A stretch of 64,000 bases of DNA from a virus. The stretch lies in the IMG/VR virus record IMGVR_UViG_3300046532_001046, positions 36,419-100,418 of that record; one strand, given 5' to 3'. The translations under genes were made by a program, and so were the position numbers. The first letter of the stretch is position 1. Each line of letters opens with the position of its first letter. Shown here one piece after another: positions 46,326-54,914 of this stretch. The notes below the pieces were generated by a model. The model searched no databases and was not told the DNA's origin. It worked only from the letters and a program-made list of their open reading frames with translations.

Positions 46326-48230
46326 CTAGAGAATATCTACGGCGTTTGCGCCGCCGGTCCATTGACTGACGTTCACAATGATGTACTCAGCCGGGTACTG
46401 GAGGGCCAGTCCGACCTCAACGTGCAACTCCCCGTTAGCAACGGTTGACGTTGTGTTGTTAGTAGCGTTGCAGGTCACATAGAACGCCTGACTCTCAGTG
46501 TTACCCTTCAGTCCACCCTTAGCCCACAAAGACCTGAGTTCCTGCTGTATGACAGTGACCACCTTCTGCCGCAAGTTGGCATCATTAGGCTCAAACACTG
46601 CAAATGCAGAAATAGCCTTGACACGAGCCTTGATGAAGTTCAGGGTCCGACGGATCGGAATGTACTTGGCCGGAGAAGTTACTGCGAGAGTACGGGTACC
46701 ATTAATGATGGCACCCGTGCCCGGAACCAACCGCACTGGGTTGATGTGTGCGTCGTACAGCGTGCTCTCGTCGCTCTCGGTGTAGTTAGCCACCAAGCCA
46801 AAGACATTGGCTAGGTCAAGATTGAAGCCAGCGGGGGCCTTAGCCACCGAGTGCATTCTCTCTGCCTTGCCATAAATAGCCATGACGGCACCACCCAGAG
46901 GGGCAGTGCGTAGGGCGGCTGGGCCTGTCCTAGTAGGGTCTGCAACAGTAGCACCGGGGTAGTACACCGCCCCGTAGCCACTGTTGGAGTACGTGTCCAC
47001 GAGCGTCACCGCCTCGGCTGCTGTCGTCTTAGTGACATCCGGGTCAATGATCACAAACCCAGTACCACGGCCAGACGCATAAGAGATGGCAGCGTTTACC
47101 TCGGACGTACCAGACACCCCCGGCAGGTTGATGAGCAAGTCACCAGTCACCTGATCCAAGAAGGCAACAGACGTGGTGTAATCTGCTGCCGCAACAGCGA
47201 GGCCATTAGAGCCCCCAACGAGGGAGTATACCCCTGCGTTGACCTTCGTATTGGTGTCCTTGGTAGGGGTTACTACGTTGGAAACTCGCACGTAGTCTGA
47301 GTAGTTGTTCAACAGACTCAGCACGTAGCGGTTGTGGGTGGAGTCAAGAGAAATCTCAGTCCACCTCTCCTTCTCAGCCCCATCTAGCCTAACGATCAGC
47401 GTGAAGGTGCCATACGACGTTGCGGAGGCTACCTCCCTACCATCTTCAACCTCTACGGCCAGACCGCTACTCCACGCACCAGAGTTCTCAGCAGTGAGTA
47501 GGAAGTGGTTGGCTGCTACGTTGGCGGTGTTTCCTTGGACAGAGCCAGTGGCCTTGGCAGCCACACCATTGGTAGCGCCACTAGCCAAGGTGTAGGTGAC
47601 ATCTCCGGTAAAGGCGGTGTTGAACTTGGTGCCAGTGACGTTGGAGTCAGTAGACTGTGCCGAGATGGTGATGTACTGAGAACCAGACACAGCGTCGTTG
47701 ACTTTTATTGTAGCCGACGTTGCACCAGTGTCGTTGGAGAAGGTGAGATCGTTGAAGGTCTCTACTGCCGTGCCCTTGTAGTTTACGGTGAGGTTCAAGA
47801 TACCTGAGCCGCCAGTGGTACTGCTGTCCGGGTTACCTGAGGCTTTGGTAACAACAAGGGTGATGTCGTTACCGTCAACCCCCGCCAACTTTGACGTGGC
47901 AGTAAACAGTGACTGGCTGCTGCCGTGAGTAAGAGCAAGGAGTGAGGATGTGTTAGCAACAGCACTCTGGGTGAGCACACGAACTACGTAGCACTCAACT
48001 CCCCCGTTGGAAAAGAACTGGTAAACAGAGTAACCAAGTTCATATGAGGCGTTGATGTCCCCGTAGATACTCACATAGGAGTTCCACGAGTTGATCAACA
48101 CGGGCTTCCCGAGGGGTCCCCGTGTGGTCTGTCCCACGAAGGACGCTGTGGTACGACCGGGACGATTCTCAACGACGGCCTTTAGCGGGGCCTCGTTGAC
48201 GTATACGCCGGGGCGTGTTTGGGTTGGCAT
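46326..48230 (-). CDS. Tail sheath protein
   Basis: The 634-residue protein has the sheath N-terminus (RPGVYVNEAPLKAVVENRPG, then TTASFVGQTTRGPLGKPVLI and NSWNSYVSIYGD) and the conserved C-terminal domain (ALAVTSPAKYIPIRRTLNFI, then KARVKAISAFAVFEPND). The central part is a Ser/Thr-rich insertion that probably decorates the outside of the tail. The gene proves a contractile tail and thus a myovirus type. Confidence 0.92.
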   Translation of the reverse strand: MPTQTRPGVYVNEAPLKAVVENRPGRTTASFVGQTTRGPLGKPVLINSWNSYVSIYGDINASYELGYSVYQFFSNGGVECYVVRVLTQSAVANTSSLLALTHGSSQSLFTATSKLAGVDGNDITLVVTKASGNPDSSTTGGSGILNLTVNYKGTAVETFNDLTFSNDTGATSATIKVNDAVSGSQYITISAQSTDSNVTGTKFNTAFTGDVTYTLASGATNGVAAKATGSVQGNTANVAANHFLLTAENSGAWSSGLAVEVEDGREVASATSYGTFTLIVRLDGAEKERWTEISLDSTHNRYVLSLLNNYSDYVRVSNVVTPTKDTNTKVNAGVYSLVGGSNGLAVAAADYTTSVAFLDQVTGDLLINLPGVSGTSEVNAAISYASGRGTGFVIIDPDVTKTTAAEAVTLVDTYSNSGYGAVYYPGATVADPTRTGPAALRTAPLGGAVMAIYGKAERMHSVAKAPAGFNLDLANVFGLVANYTESDESTLYDAHINPVRLVPGTGAIINGTRTLAVTSPAKYIPIRRTLNFIKARVKAISAFAVFEPNDANLRQKVVTVIQQELRSLWAKGGLKGNTESQAFYVTCNATNNTTSTVANGELHVEVGLALQYPAEYIIVNVSQWTGGANAVDIL

Positions 48231-48261
48231 TACGTATTCTCCTTAACGGTGGGTTACGAGT

Positions 48262-48984
48262 TTAAGACAGCACATCTAGTTCAATCTTGTCCTTGAGACT
48301 GATCTCAGCCTCTGTAGTTACCTGACCAACCCCTGTCAAAGCAGTTGCTGGTATCTCTGACGTTACAGAAAGGGTGTACACCTTTCTGAAGATCCTCTTC
48401 TTAAAGCCTGCTTCTTCGTCAAGCATGTCTGCACTACGCCAGTCCAGCAAGGACATATGGCGCTGGGTGCCGTCGATCCCAATGTCAAGAAAACCCCGCC
48501 TAAACGGAGCAACCTTGGTCAGAATGTGTGATTGCAGAGCGCGGTCATGTAACGCCGAGCGAGTAAACGTGGTGACCTGATACATCAGATCAACAGGAGT
48601 GTGCTCCAAGGCGGTAACAAACGGACTGGTTCCAGCGTTATTACTAGCCAACGTAAGAGTGCTCACGTCAGTGGTGGTGTTGGGCCAATAGGTGAAGGAT
48701 GCTGAACCATTAGTGCTGTAATGTCCAGAAGGCTGACCAGCCGGGGGGCTGTCAGACACATATGAGTAGATGTTCTGGTCGGAGTGCTGACGGACGGTGG
48801 CGTGGGTGATGTCCAGCATCTCCAGTGTGATGAACGGAAACTTCTTCTCAGTCTCCCCCTCGGGATACCGAAAGAACACAGACACATCACGAGTACTGTC
48901 TCGGTCGTCAACCAACTGTATACCAGAGAACTTAGTCTTCAGGGCCTGATCTTCAGCCAGCAGGAACCCGGAACGCTCAGGCAT
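48262..48984 (-). CDS. Tail completion/neck-like protein
   Basis: I start at ATG 48984, giving 240 residues. The upstream frame belongs to the previous gene, which it overlaps by eight bases. It is beta-rich (FPFITLEMLDITHATVRQHS, DLMYQVTTFTRSALHDRALQ), with a C-terminal helix pair. By position before the sheath it should be the tail terminator or neck protein. No motif is decisive. Confidence 0.65.
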   Translation of the reverse strand: MPERSGFLLAEDQALKTKFSGIQLVDDRDSTRDVSVFFRYPEGETEKKFPFITLEMLDITHATVRQHSDQNIYSYVSDSPPAGQPSGHYSTNGSASFTYWPNTTTDVSTLTLASNNAGTSPFVTALEHTPVDLMYQVTTFTRSALHDRALQSHILTKVAPFRRGFLDIGIDGTQRHMSLLDWRSADMLDEEAGFKKRIFRKVYTLSVTSEIPATALTGVGQVTTEAEISLKDKIELDVLS

Positions 48985-49423
48985 AAGCACCCTCCGTACC
49001 AAGAGTAGTGTTCACCGTGGTGCTGATGTCGTTAGCGATGTCATTAAACTTCTTATGAACAGTGCGCCTAACAAAGGCTTGTGGAGGGTGTGTTGCATCC
49101 CCGAACTCCATGCGTGAAACCAAACCCTGCAAGTTGTCAGGAACCCCAAAGAATCCGAACTCAAGTTCTAGTACGTCGTCTACGAACTCCCCTTCAACAT
49201 CGTAGTACTCGGAGAGACCACTGTATTCAGGGTCATGCTTCAAAGACTTACGGGCATCCTTAACGTGGGCCTCTAGGGCTACGTTGGCAGCCAGCACATA
49301 AGTGTCGGGTAAAGTAGCAATCAAGGATTCTGCATACTGGGTGATCGCCAGTGTGCCCTCTACGAGACTGGGGCCATGTGTTGAGCCAGAGGCCGTGGAG
49401 AATGGGGCATTAAACTGAGCCAT
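48977..49423 (-). CDS. HK97 gp10-like head-tail protein
   Basis: The 148-residue protein has the helical and strand arrangement of small neck proteins, with PEYSGLSEYYDVEGEFVDDV and FGFFGVPDNLQGLVSRMEFG. The position between adaptor and tail terminator fits a tail-joining protein. The Shine-Dalgarno is AAGGAG before ATG 49423. Confidence 0.6.
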   Translation of the reverse strand: MAQFNAPFSTASGSTHGPSLVEGTLAITQYAESLIATLPDTYVLAANVALEAHVKDARKSLKHDPEYSGLSEYYDVEGEFVDDVLELEFGFFGVPDNLQGLVSRMEFGDATHPPQAFVRRTVHKKFNDIANDISTTVNTTLGTEGAYA

Positions 49424-49496
49424 GCGTTCTCCTTACGTCCTCTGGGCATCTGAGAGGGCCTAGCGCTCGCTAAGTCCTGTACTAATGATACACCAT

Positions 49497-50033
49497 TTAA
49501 GATGGGAGAGTAGCAGGCCAAGCGTAGGTGTTTTCAACGATTGTGGTAGGTCCGGGGTCGTACACAAACTCTTGATCCACGTACTTTTCCATGCCCTCAA
49601 ACCCGATAATGAGTTCGTCTTTAACCCGTCCACGGGACCGGTAGCCAGTCACTCCGTAGTACCTGCCATCGTAGAAGAACATATCGTTGAGGTGTTTGCG
49701 ATACTCCGCAACGTCACTAATACCAGCATCTCTCATGTCCTTGACTGAAAGGACCCCGATGGCAGTCTGAACAACGAGGCGACCGTCGGCCTGAGCCCTC
49801 TTGGTGTCCTCCGTCTCCTGTATCTGTATTACCGGAAGAATCACTCCGGTTTGATACCGTAGCCCGCCGGTAGCCGACAGGCCCTCATCGTACACATCGT
49901 CGTACAGGCTGTCAGTGGCTGCTGTGGCCCCGAAGGGCTGCAACTCGTACCAGACTAGTGACTCACCCGTCTCTCGGTGGTACCTTCGGTAGGTGTCCCA
50001 AATGTGGTCTGCCTCACGACGCACATTAGTCAT
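49497..50033 (-). CDS. Head-tail connector protein
   Basis: The 178-residue protein contains IWDTYRRYHRETGESLVWYE, TGVILPVIQIQETEDTKRAQ and DMFFYDGRYYGVTGYRSRGR. This is the profile of small neck or stopper proteins with an SH3-like fold. Its start overlaps the adaptor gene by one base. A 73-base non-coding gap follows its stop, holding only the near-palindrome TAGCGAGCGCTA and no clear promoter. Confidence 0.6.
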   Translation of the reverse strand: MTNVRREADHIWDTYRRYHRETGESLVWYELQPFGATAATDSLYDDVYDEGLSATGGLRYQTGVILPVIQIQETEDTKRAQADGRLVVQTAIGVLSVKDMRDAGISDVAEYRKHLNDMFFYDGRYYGVTGYRSRGRVKDELIIGFEGMEKYVDQEFVYDPGPTTIVENTYAWPATLPS

Positions 50034-50830
50034 TAGAGGTACCTAACGCCTGAGACATACCCTTCAGGAGGATCACCGTCGATGAACACGTCGGTGCGGA
50101 GTTCATCCTGCTCCTTCTCAATGACGATCTGGCCGTCATCAATCGGGGAGTAGATGCGTTCAATCGGGCCGTAGTCACCCAACTCACGGGACTTCTGGAC
50201 TGGAACCAGACGGTTGGAGGTGCGGGAGATGCGACGCAGGTTGAAGACCTCAATGCGATCCAGACCAATGTTGAGGGCACGGGCCTTCTTCTCGTACTCT
50301 GCGGTCCAGTACGTCAACAGTTGTTGGATCATACGGAAGCGCTGAGAGGCCGGTATGTGAACAGCCTCAGAGGTAGTAACATCGATGTCCCTGCTGTACT
50401 CAGTCATTAGCCCCCAGAGGGACTCAATCATGGCGTCAATACCTATAACGTCCCTAACCACCAACGACAACTGTTCCTTGTCCATGTCCAGATTGTGCAT
50501 GTGCTGGTTCAGGGCCAGTTTGGCGTAGAAGGTCAGGTCTGCGGGGAGTAGCCACTCATAGTGGTAGCCCTCTACCAGAAGTTTCGTACCCGACGCCTGA
50601 GCAGCGCCCAGACGTAGCAAGCCGTTCCTATCATCAAGGGAATACTGGCTAGTAGTAAGTTCCGTCGTCGCTCCACTAACATAAGTTGCTATCCATAGTT
50701 TTGTTGAATCAATGTTGGGATGACCTAGGTCAAAGGTGCGTCCCGTGGCGTCAAAGTCCAACTGGAAGAACCGAGGGAAGTCCCGCAGGTAGTTCCTCGC
50801 TGTAGTTTCAACGTCAGTCAGCGCAGCCAT
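50033..50830 (-). CDS. Head-tail adaptor protein
   Basis: The 265-residue protein is mainly helical in the centre (LTFYAKLALNQHMHNLDMDK, EQLSLVVRDVIGIDAM) with a beta N-terminus (FFQLDFDATGRTFDLG) and an Arg-rich segment (FNLRRISRTSNRLVPV). By position after capsid and fibre genes it should be the portal-bound adaptor. No specific family is named. Confidence 0.6.
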   Translation of the reverse strand: MAALTDVETTARNYLRDFPRFFQLDFDATGRTFDLGHPNIDSTKLWIATYVSGATTELTTSQYSLDDRNGLLRLGAAQASGTKLLVEGYHYEWLLPADLTFYAKLALNQHMHNLDMDKEQLSLVVRDVIGIDAMIESLWGLMTEYSRDIDVTTSEAVHIPASQRFRMIQQLLTYWTAEYEKKARALNIGLDRIEVFNLRRISRTSNRLVPVQKSRELGDYGPIERIYSPIDDGQIVIEKEQDELRTDVFIDGDPPEGYVSGVRYL

Positions 50831-50845
50831 AGACCCATTGTACTA

Positions 50846-50995
50846 CTAACTGGCCGAGTCTGTTCCGGGTACGGAGTCCTGTCCGGGTTGGTTTACAGCG
50901 GGAAAGTCATCACTAATACGAGCCGGTGTGATGCGACGTACTGATGTTACGTGTACGTTAGAGTAGGTACTATCAGGTTTAGGGAGGTCAGCCAT
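50846..50995 (-). CDS. Small hypothetical protein, 49 aa
   Basis: A frame runs from ATG 50995, overlapping the preceding gene region by one base, to TAG at 50846-50848. It is polar and Pro-rich (MADLPKPDSTYSNVHVTSVR, then a C-terminal VPGTDSAS). The frame fills the 166-base gap between the fibre and adaptor genes almost exactly. I recognise no family. Confidence 0.5.
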   Translation of the reverse strand: MADLPKPDSTYSNVHVTSVRRITPARISDDFPAVNQPGQDSVPGTDSAS

Positions 50996-50996
50996 C

Positions 50997-52430
50997 TCAA
51001 GCATTCTCAAGGGCCGTTACACGGGCCTGTAGGTCTGCGATAGTAGTGTCTCGCGTCTCTACCTGTACTGACAACTCCTGAACGGCTTTGATGACGGGTG
51101 CAAGAAAGTCTATGTAGTTTAGGTTCCTGACGCCATCCTCCCCCACAGTAACCAAACTGTTGGCAATCCCCTGAGTCTCACACAGTTCCTCAACATCCTG
51201 TGCCACTATGCCCCATCGGATGGTTCCGGGGTCATCCTTAAACGTGTAAGACTGGGGCAGCAACCCATTGACAAAGTTGAGGCCGGGAACTGCGCCAAAG
51301 TCTTGCTTTAAGTCTCTATCTGAGAGACCGCTTAATCCCTGATAGTAAACCGTAACGCCGTAGACGCCTGACCATCTGTTATTGTAACTTCCACAAGTCC
51401 ATGCGTTATTAGTGTTAGGCCACATGGACGCAGTGATTAGCGAGGTGTAAATAAACTGATCTAGGGTGAAGGCCCACTCGTAACCCCACGGGTCTGATAC
51501 GAGGTAATGTGCTGGCTTGGTGGCCCCTGACGAGTGGGTCAGTGTCCTGATCTTCGGCCACTGATCGTTAATCGTGATCGTGCCGTTGCTGTGGGACAGA
51601 CTGACCTCAGCATTACTGGATACGTTTATCGCTACCGTATCGGAGCCACTGATGTTCTCGGTACTCCCCGCAACCGTGAGATTCCATTCTGTAGAACCCG
51701 TCAGATCAACTCCACCACCGGTATCATCATAGACGGCTGTGATACCAGAGTGGGAGGCATCGGCGGTGAACATAGCACCAACAATGTCCTGTACTTCTTC
51801 AGTAGTGGTGCCGCCACCACTAGCAGACCCAAGGTTGGTCCACGTCGTGGCGTCCGTCTTTACGTAGATTCTGGTCTGTCCCGTAACCGGGGTCAGGCTA
51901 GAGTCAATGCGGATCTCACCGATACTGCCTACAGCAGAACCGGGGGTCGAAGTTACGACTGTGGGGTTGGCCTGTGGTAGAACAAACACACGCTTGTCAA
52001 CGATGGCAGCAGCGTTTATGCCTGTGTCGCCGGAAGCGTAGTAGACAGCAGCCAGAAGCATGTCGGTGGTGCTGTCGAAGTCAGGGAACCGGGCGTTTGA
52101 AGCGCTCTCCCCGTTGTTGGCAGTGGTGCCCTGTAGGGCGTACACACTGAAAACTCCCCCTGATTTCTGTACATTAATCAGGACGAACTTAGCGTTCCCA
52201 GTAGCCGGGGCAGACATAGAAAGAACAGTGTCTGACGAGACGTTAAAGTACTCACCGTTGAGATAACCGCTCACCGCAGCAGCGGTTACGGTATTAGTAG
52301 CACTGTTTGTTACAGCACCACCACTCAACACTCCCGATTTCTGATAGCCAAGGGACTGGAAGTCGCCCTTGTCTGGTTCTGCCTGATCGGCGTCAGTTGT
52401 ATCTGGCCGGTTAGGAATCGTAAAGGCCAT
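50997..52430 (-). CDS. S74-tipped fibre protein encoded in the head region
   Basis: The 477-residue protein is fibre-like: an N-terminal anchor (FTIPNRPDTTDADQAEPDKG), Ser/Thr/Gly-rich beta segments, and a C-terminal S74 intramolecular chaperone (LSDRDLKQDFGAVPGLNFV, WGIVAQDVEELCETQG, then a coiled end VQVETRDTTIADLQARV). S74 domains self-cleave at the Ser of the SDR-type motif after trimerisation. The gene lies between the capsid and the adaptor, not in the tail cluster, so the fibre may sit on the head or neck. The second S74 protein of this window is at 37585. Confidence 0.78.
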   Translation of the reverse strand: MAFTIPNRPDTTDADQAEPDKGDFQSLGYQKSGVLSGGAVTNSATNTVTAAAVSGYLNGEYFNVSSDTVLSMSAPATGNAKFVLINVQKSGGVFSVYALQGTTANNGESASNARFPDFDSTTDMLLAAVYYASGDTGINAAAIVDKRVFVLPQANPTVVTSTPGSAVGSIGEIRIDSSLTPVTGQTRIYVKTDATTWTNLGSASGGGTTTEEVQDIVGAMFTADASHSGITAVYDDTGGGVDLTGSTEWNLTVAGSTENISGSDTVAINVSSNAEVSLSHSNGTITINDQWPKIRTLTHSSGATKPAHYLVSDPWGYEWAFTLDQFIYTSLITASMWPNTNNAWTCGSYNNRWSGVYGVTVYYQGLSGLSDRDLKQDFGAVPGLNFVNGLLPQSYTFKDDPGTIRWGIVAQDVEELCETQGIANSLVTVGEDGVRNLNYIDFLAPVIKAVQELSVQVETRDTTIADLQARVTALENA

Positions 52431-52438
52431 GTCCTACC

Positions 52439-52780
52439 TCATGCGAGAGTGTCGTAGATGTTTCCGCTTCCACGCAGATAGTTGTACAAGTCTAGCGGGA
52501 GGTCGTGTGACTCCCCATCGGTAAAGTCGTAAACCTGACCAGCGAAGTACATGCGCCAAGTTCCCTTGATGCGGGCACGCTTCGTCTCAGCCTCTACGGT
52601 AACGGTTTCTGCAACCACCTCTGCTATAGGCTCGTCCTCAATAACTGGAGTTACCTGCGTCTTAGCAACTGGAGTTGCCTTCTTGGTGCGAGATGCCTTA
52701 ACCGCGAACTTGTCCATCGTTGTTTTCGGTGGTACCTTTGATGTTACTTCTTCTGCTTCTACTTCGATTTCATCAGCCAT
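52439..52780 (-). CDS. Small head-associated protein
   Basis: The 113-residue protein is Glu/Lys/Thr-rich in the first 70 residues and then has GTWRMYFAGQVYDFTDGESH, DLPLDLYNYLRG. A similar C-terminal element is common in small proteins encoded beside capsid genes. It may be a decoration or head completion protein. Confidence 0.55.
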   Translation of the reverse strand: MADEIEVEAEEVTSKVPPKTTMDKFAVKASRTKKATPVAKTQVTPVIEDEPIAEVVAETVTVEAETKRARIKGTWRMYFAGQVYDFTDGESHDLPLDLYNYLRGSGNIYDTLA

Positions 52781-52815
52781 CTTGTGCTAAACCTTTCCGA
52801 GGGGTATATGTATCA

Positions 52816-52846
52816 GGGGGGCGGGGCTAGTAGACCCCAACCCCCC
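52816..52846 (-). terminator. Strong G/C hairpin after the capsid gene
   Basis: Transcribed leftward, GGGGGG and GGGG pair with CCCC and CCCCCC around a short loop, with a small internal bulge, in the 90-base gap after the major capsid stop. The tail (TGATACATATACC) has no U-run. It may terminate a share of transcripts, so capsid mRNA would be made in excess over downstream genes, or protect the capsid mRNA 3' end. Confidence 0.6.
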
Positions 52847-52870
52847 ACGCAACACTATAACAAATCGCAA

Positions 52871-53980
52871 CTAGGCGATTGCACCACCAAGGGTGTTGAG
52901 TATGACTCGGGACTCGCTGGTGATGACACCAAAGCCCCAGATGGCATACCAAGCGAGGCCGTGCTCACGACCGAAGTCGATCACGCCGCCATCGCGCAAC
53001 TCAACCGGCAAGGCAATAGCCTGACCGAAAGCGTTGTCACCGATCATAACGGCGTTGTAAGCGTTGGCGTTCTCCTGAATACCAGCGGTGCCTGCGTCAG
53101 CATCCAACCCACTGAGGGCTGAGAGCGCCGAACCTGCGGCAGTACCATCAAGGCCCTTGGAGACCTGAGTGGTTTCAATGAAGACCACGTCGTACAGGCG
53201 ACCGATCTCACCGAGCATGAAGTTACCGGGGGCGGCGTACTTCGTTACCTCAATGAACTCGGGCCAGTCACGTAGGGAGCGGCTCTGCGACGGGTGAACG
53301 AAGCAGACGTAGGTGTCGCCCAGTCGCGGAATGTTCTCCGCAGCGAGGGTCTCAACCGCATCCTTGATGGTCGTGGGGGACAGGTAGCCCGGCGAAGCAG
53401 CCGTACCAATGGTGCCGCCATCATATGGCGAAACCGTGGTACGAGCACCAGTAGCCTTGGTACGTCCGAAGGTGATAGACGGAGCAACCGCCGAGCCACC
53501 GCCGAACGGGATACCAGCCTTGTACAGGGTGTTACGTGCTTCAATATCCATCGACTGAGCCATGTGACGGCCAAGGAGACGGGACGACGACGCCATAACG
53601 TCATCGAATGAAGCGTTGAGCAGCAACTCAGTAACTGAAATAGCCTGACCACGCTCAGAAACAACAATCTGGATCTGACTGGCCGAAAGGGCTGAAGGCT
53701 CCATACGAGTACCTTCCGTCAGTGTCGCACCAGTGTTCTGGTCGACTCCGAGGTTGGTGTAACGCATAAAGTTGACGGTGAGACCCGGCATGACGCCAAG
53801 TTCCGTCTTTTTAACAGCGAACTGCTCAAAGCGAAGTACAGGCATAGCCTGAAACAAGATTTCCTTGCTCCAGATAGTCTGAATCGCTGGGGTGAGCGCT
53901 GTGTCTGACGAGTAGCCGGTTAGCGAAGACTGGTCAGCAGCCGTCGTAATCGAACCACCAGAAGGCGCGGGTAGGGCCAT
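52871..53980 (-). CDS. Major capsid protein, N4-gp56 type
   Basis: The 369-residue protein has the N4-gp56 family layout: WSKEILFQAMPVLRFEQFAV, GVMPGLTVNFMRYTNLG, the loop LTEGTRMEPSALSASQIQIV, and VSERGQAISVTELLLNASF. It then has HMAQSMDIEARNTLYKAG and an HPSQSRSLRDWPEFIEVTKY element. This is an HK97-fold capsid. A strong Shine-Dalgarno (CGGAGGAAA) precedes ATG 53980. The gene is bracketed by hairpins at 54026-54047 and 52816-52846. Confidence 0.88.
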   Translation of the reverse strand: MALPAPSGGSITTAADQSSLTGYSSDTALTPAIQTIWSKEILFQAMPVLRFEQFAVKKTELGVMPGLTVNFMRYTNLGVDQNTGATLTEGTRMEPSALSASQIQIVVSERGQAISVTELLLNASFDDVMASSSRLLGRHMAQSMDIEARNTLYKAGIPFGGGSAVAPSITFGRTKATGARTTVSPYDGGTIGTAASPGYLSPTTIKDAVETLAAENIPRLGDTYVCFVHPSQSRSLRDWPEFIEVTKYAAPGNFMLGEIGRLYDVVFIETTQVSKGLDGTAAGSALSALSGLDADAGTAGIQENANAYNAVMIGDNAFGQAIALPVELRDGGVIDFGREHGLAWYAIWGFGVITSESRVILNTLGGAIA

Positions 53981-54019
53981 TGGGGATTTCCTCCGTTAGG
54001 GGACTATGGTTTTATGTTG

Positions 54020-54859
54020 TTAAAAGCGACCCTGCGATGAGGGTCGCGCCTTTAGGAGCCTGTCCCGCATTTGCATGTACTGTTCCATCGGCATATCACG
54101 GATATCCTCCGCTGACAATGTGTGCTGCTCCGTCTGAGTTTCCATTGGCCCAACAGGGGGTGCCGTTATGGGCGACCCCCGCAGACCACGCGGTTGCGCG
54201 GACTGCTGGATTGATTCCAGTATAGCACTACTGCGTTCCCTAAGTACCGCTATAGAGTTATCTATCTCTTCTTCGGTAGCGCCAGCAGCAAGATCACGAA
54301 GTTCAGGAATAATGTATTCCCCTTCTTCGTCTACACGTCGCTGAAGATAAACCTCCAACTCACGGTAACTACGCTCCTTTTCAAGCATCGCAGACTGTGC
54401 GGCACGCTCATCTTCAATCTTGGCGAGACGGCCTTCCCACTCTGACTCCACGCCCTTAAGTTTCTCATCGAACTCAGTCTCACGCTTGGTGATGAGTTCC
54501 TTGGCGCTAAGTTCATCTTCCTCCCGCCTGCGTATGGCGTCAGACTCAGCCTTAGCCAGCCGTGCAGCCTCTGACCTGTTCTCGTCGCTCTCGTGATTAA
54601 GAATGCCCAGTTGGTCTTCAAGTGTCTTGACTCGTCCATCGGAGTCCTCAAGTCGCTTGTACAACTTGTCTTTCTCCTGAGTGCGAATACGCTCTACATC
54701 CTCTTCAGTGAATGTGCGAGAAGAGGCTGACTCTTCAGTACCTACTGAAAAGGCAGTTTCAGAAACTTCAGTATTATCAACAGGTTTCTGACTGGGAGGC
54801 ACCACTACAAGCCCGGCAAGGGCTTCAGGCGTAGGGGGGTTCGTAAGTGTATCGGCCAT
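54020..54859 (-). CDS. Capsid scaffold-like protein
   Basis: This 279-residue protein is dominated by coiled coil between about 50 and 180 (RTFTEEDVERIRTQEKDKLY, AARLAKAESDAIRRREEDEL, then YRELEVYLQRRVDEEGEYII) and has a disordered Pro-rich tail ending RPSSQGRF. A helical, acidic protein directly between portal and capsid is the classic scaffold. No protease active site is seen in it. The last codons form the stem of the hairpin at 54026-54047. Confidence 0.75.
   Translation of the reverse strand: MADTLTNPPTPEALAGLVVVPPSQKPVDNTEVSETAFSVGTEESASSRTFTEEDVERIRTQEKDKLYKRLEDSDGRVKTLEDQLGILNHESDENRSEAARLAKAESDAIRRREEDELSAKELITKRETEFDEKLKGVESEWEGRLAKIEDERAAQSAMLEKERSYRELEVYLQRRVDEEGEYIIPELRDLAAGATEEEIDNSIAVLRERSSAILESIQQSAQPRGLRGSPITAPPVGPMETQTEQHTLSAEDIRDMPMEQYMQMRDRLLKARPSSQGRF
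54026..54047 (-). terminator. Hairpin at the end of the scaffold gene
   Basis: On the minus strand AGGGTCGC pairs with GCGACCCT, eight base pairs with a six-base loop, overlapping the last codons of the scaffold and followed by TTTTAACAAC. This is terminator-like but lies before the capsid gene. It may be a partial terminator or mRNA processing site. The 3' arm, GGGTCGCTTTTAA, resembles the 12-bp repeat unit at 2938-2983. Confidence 0.5.
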
Positions 54860-54914
54860 AACTATTCTCCATATCTGATTTGGCTAGTAATAACTAGAGT
54901 AATGCTACTTATGC

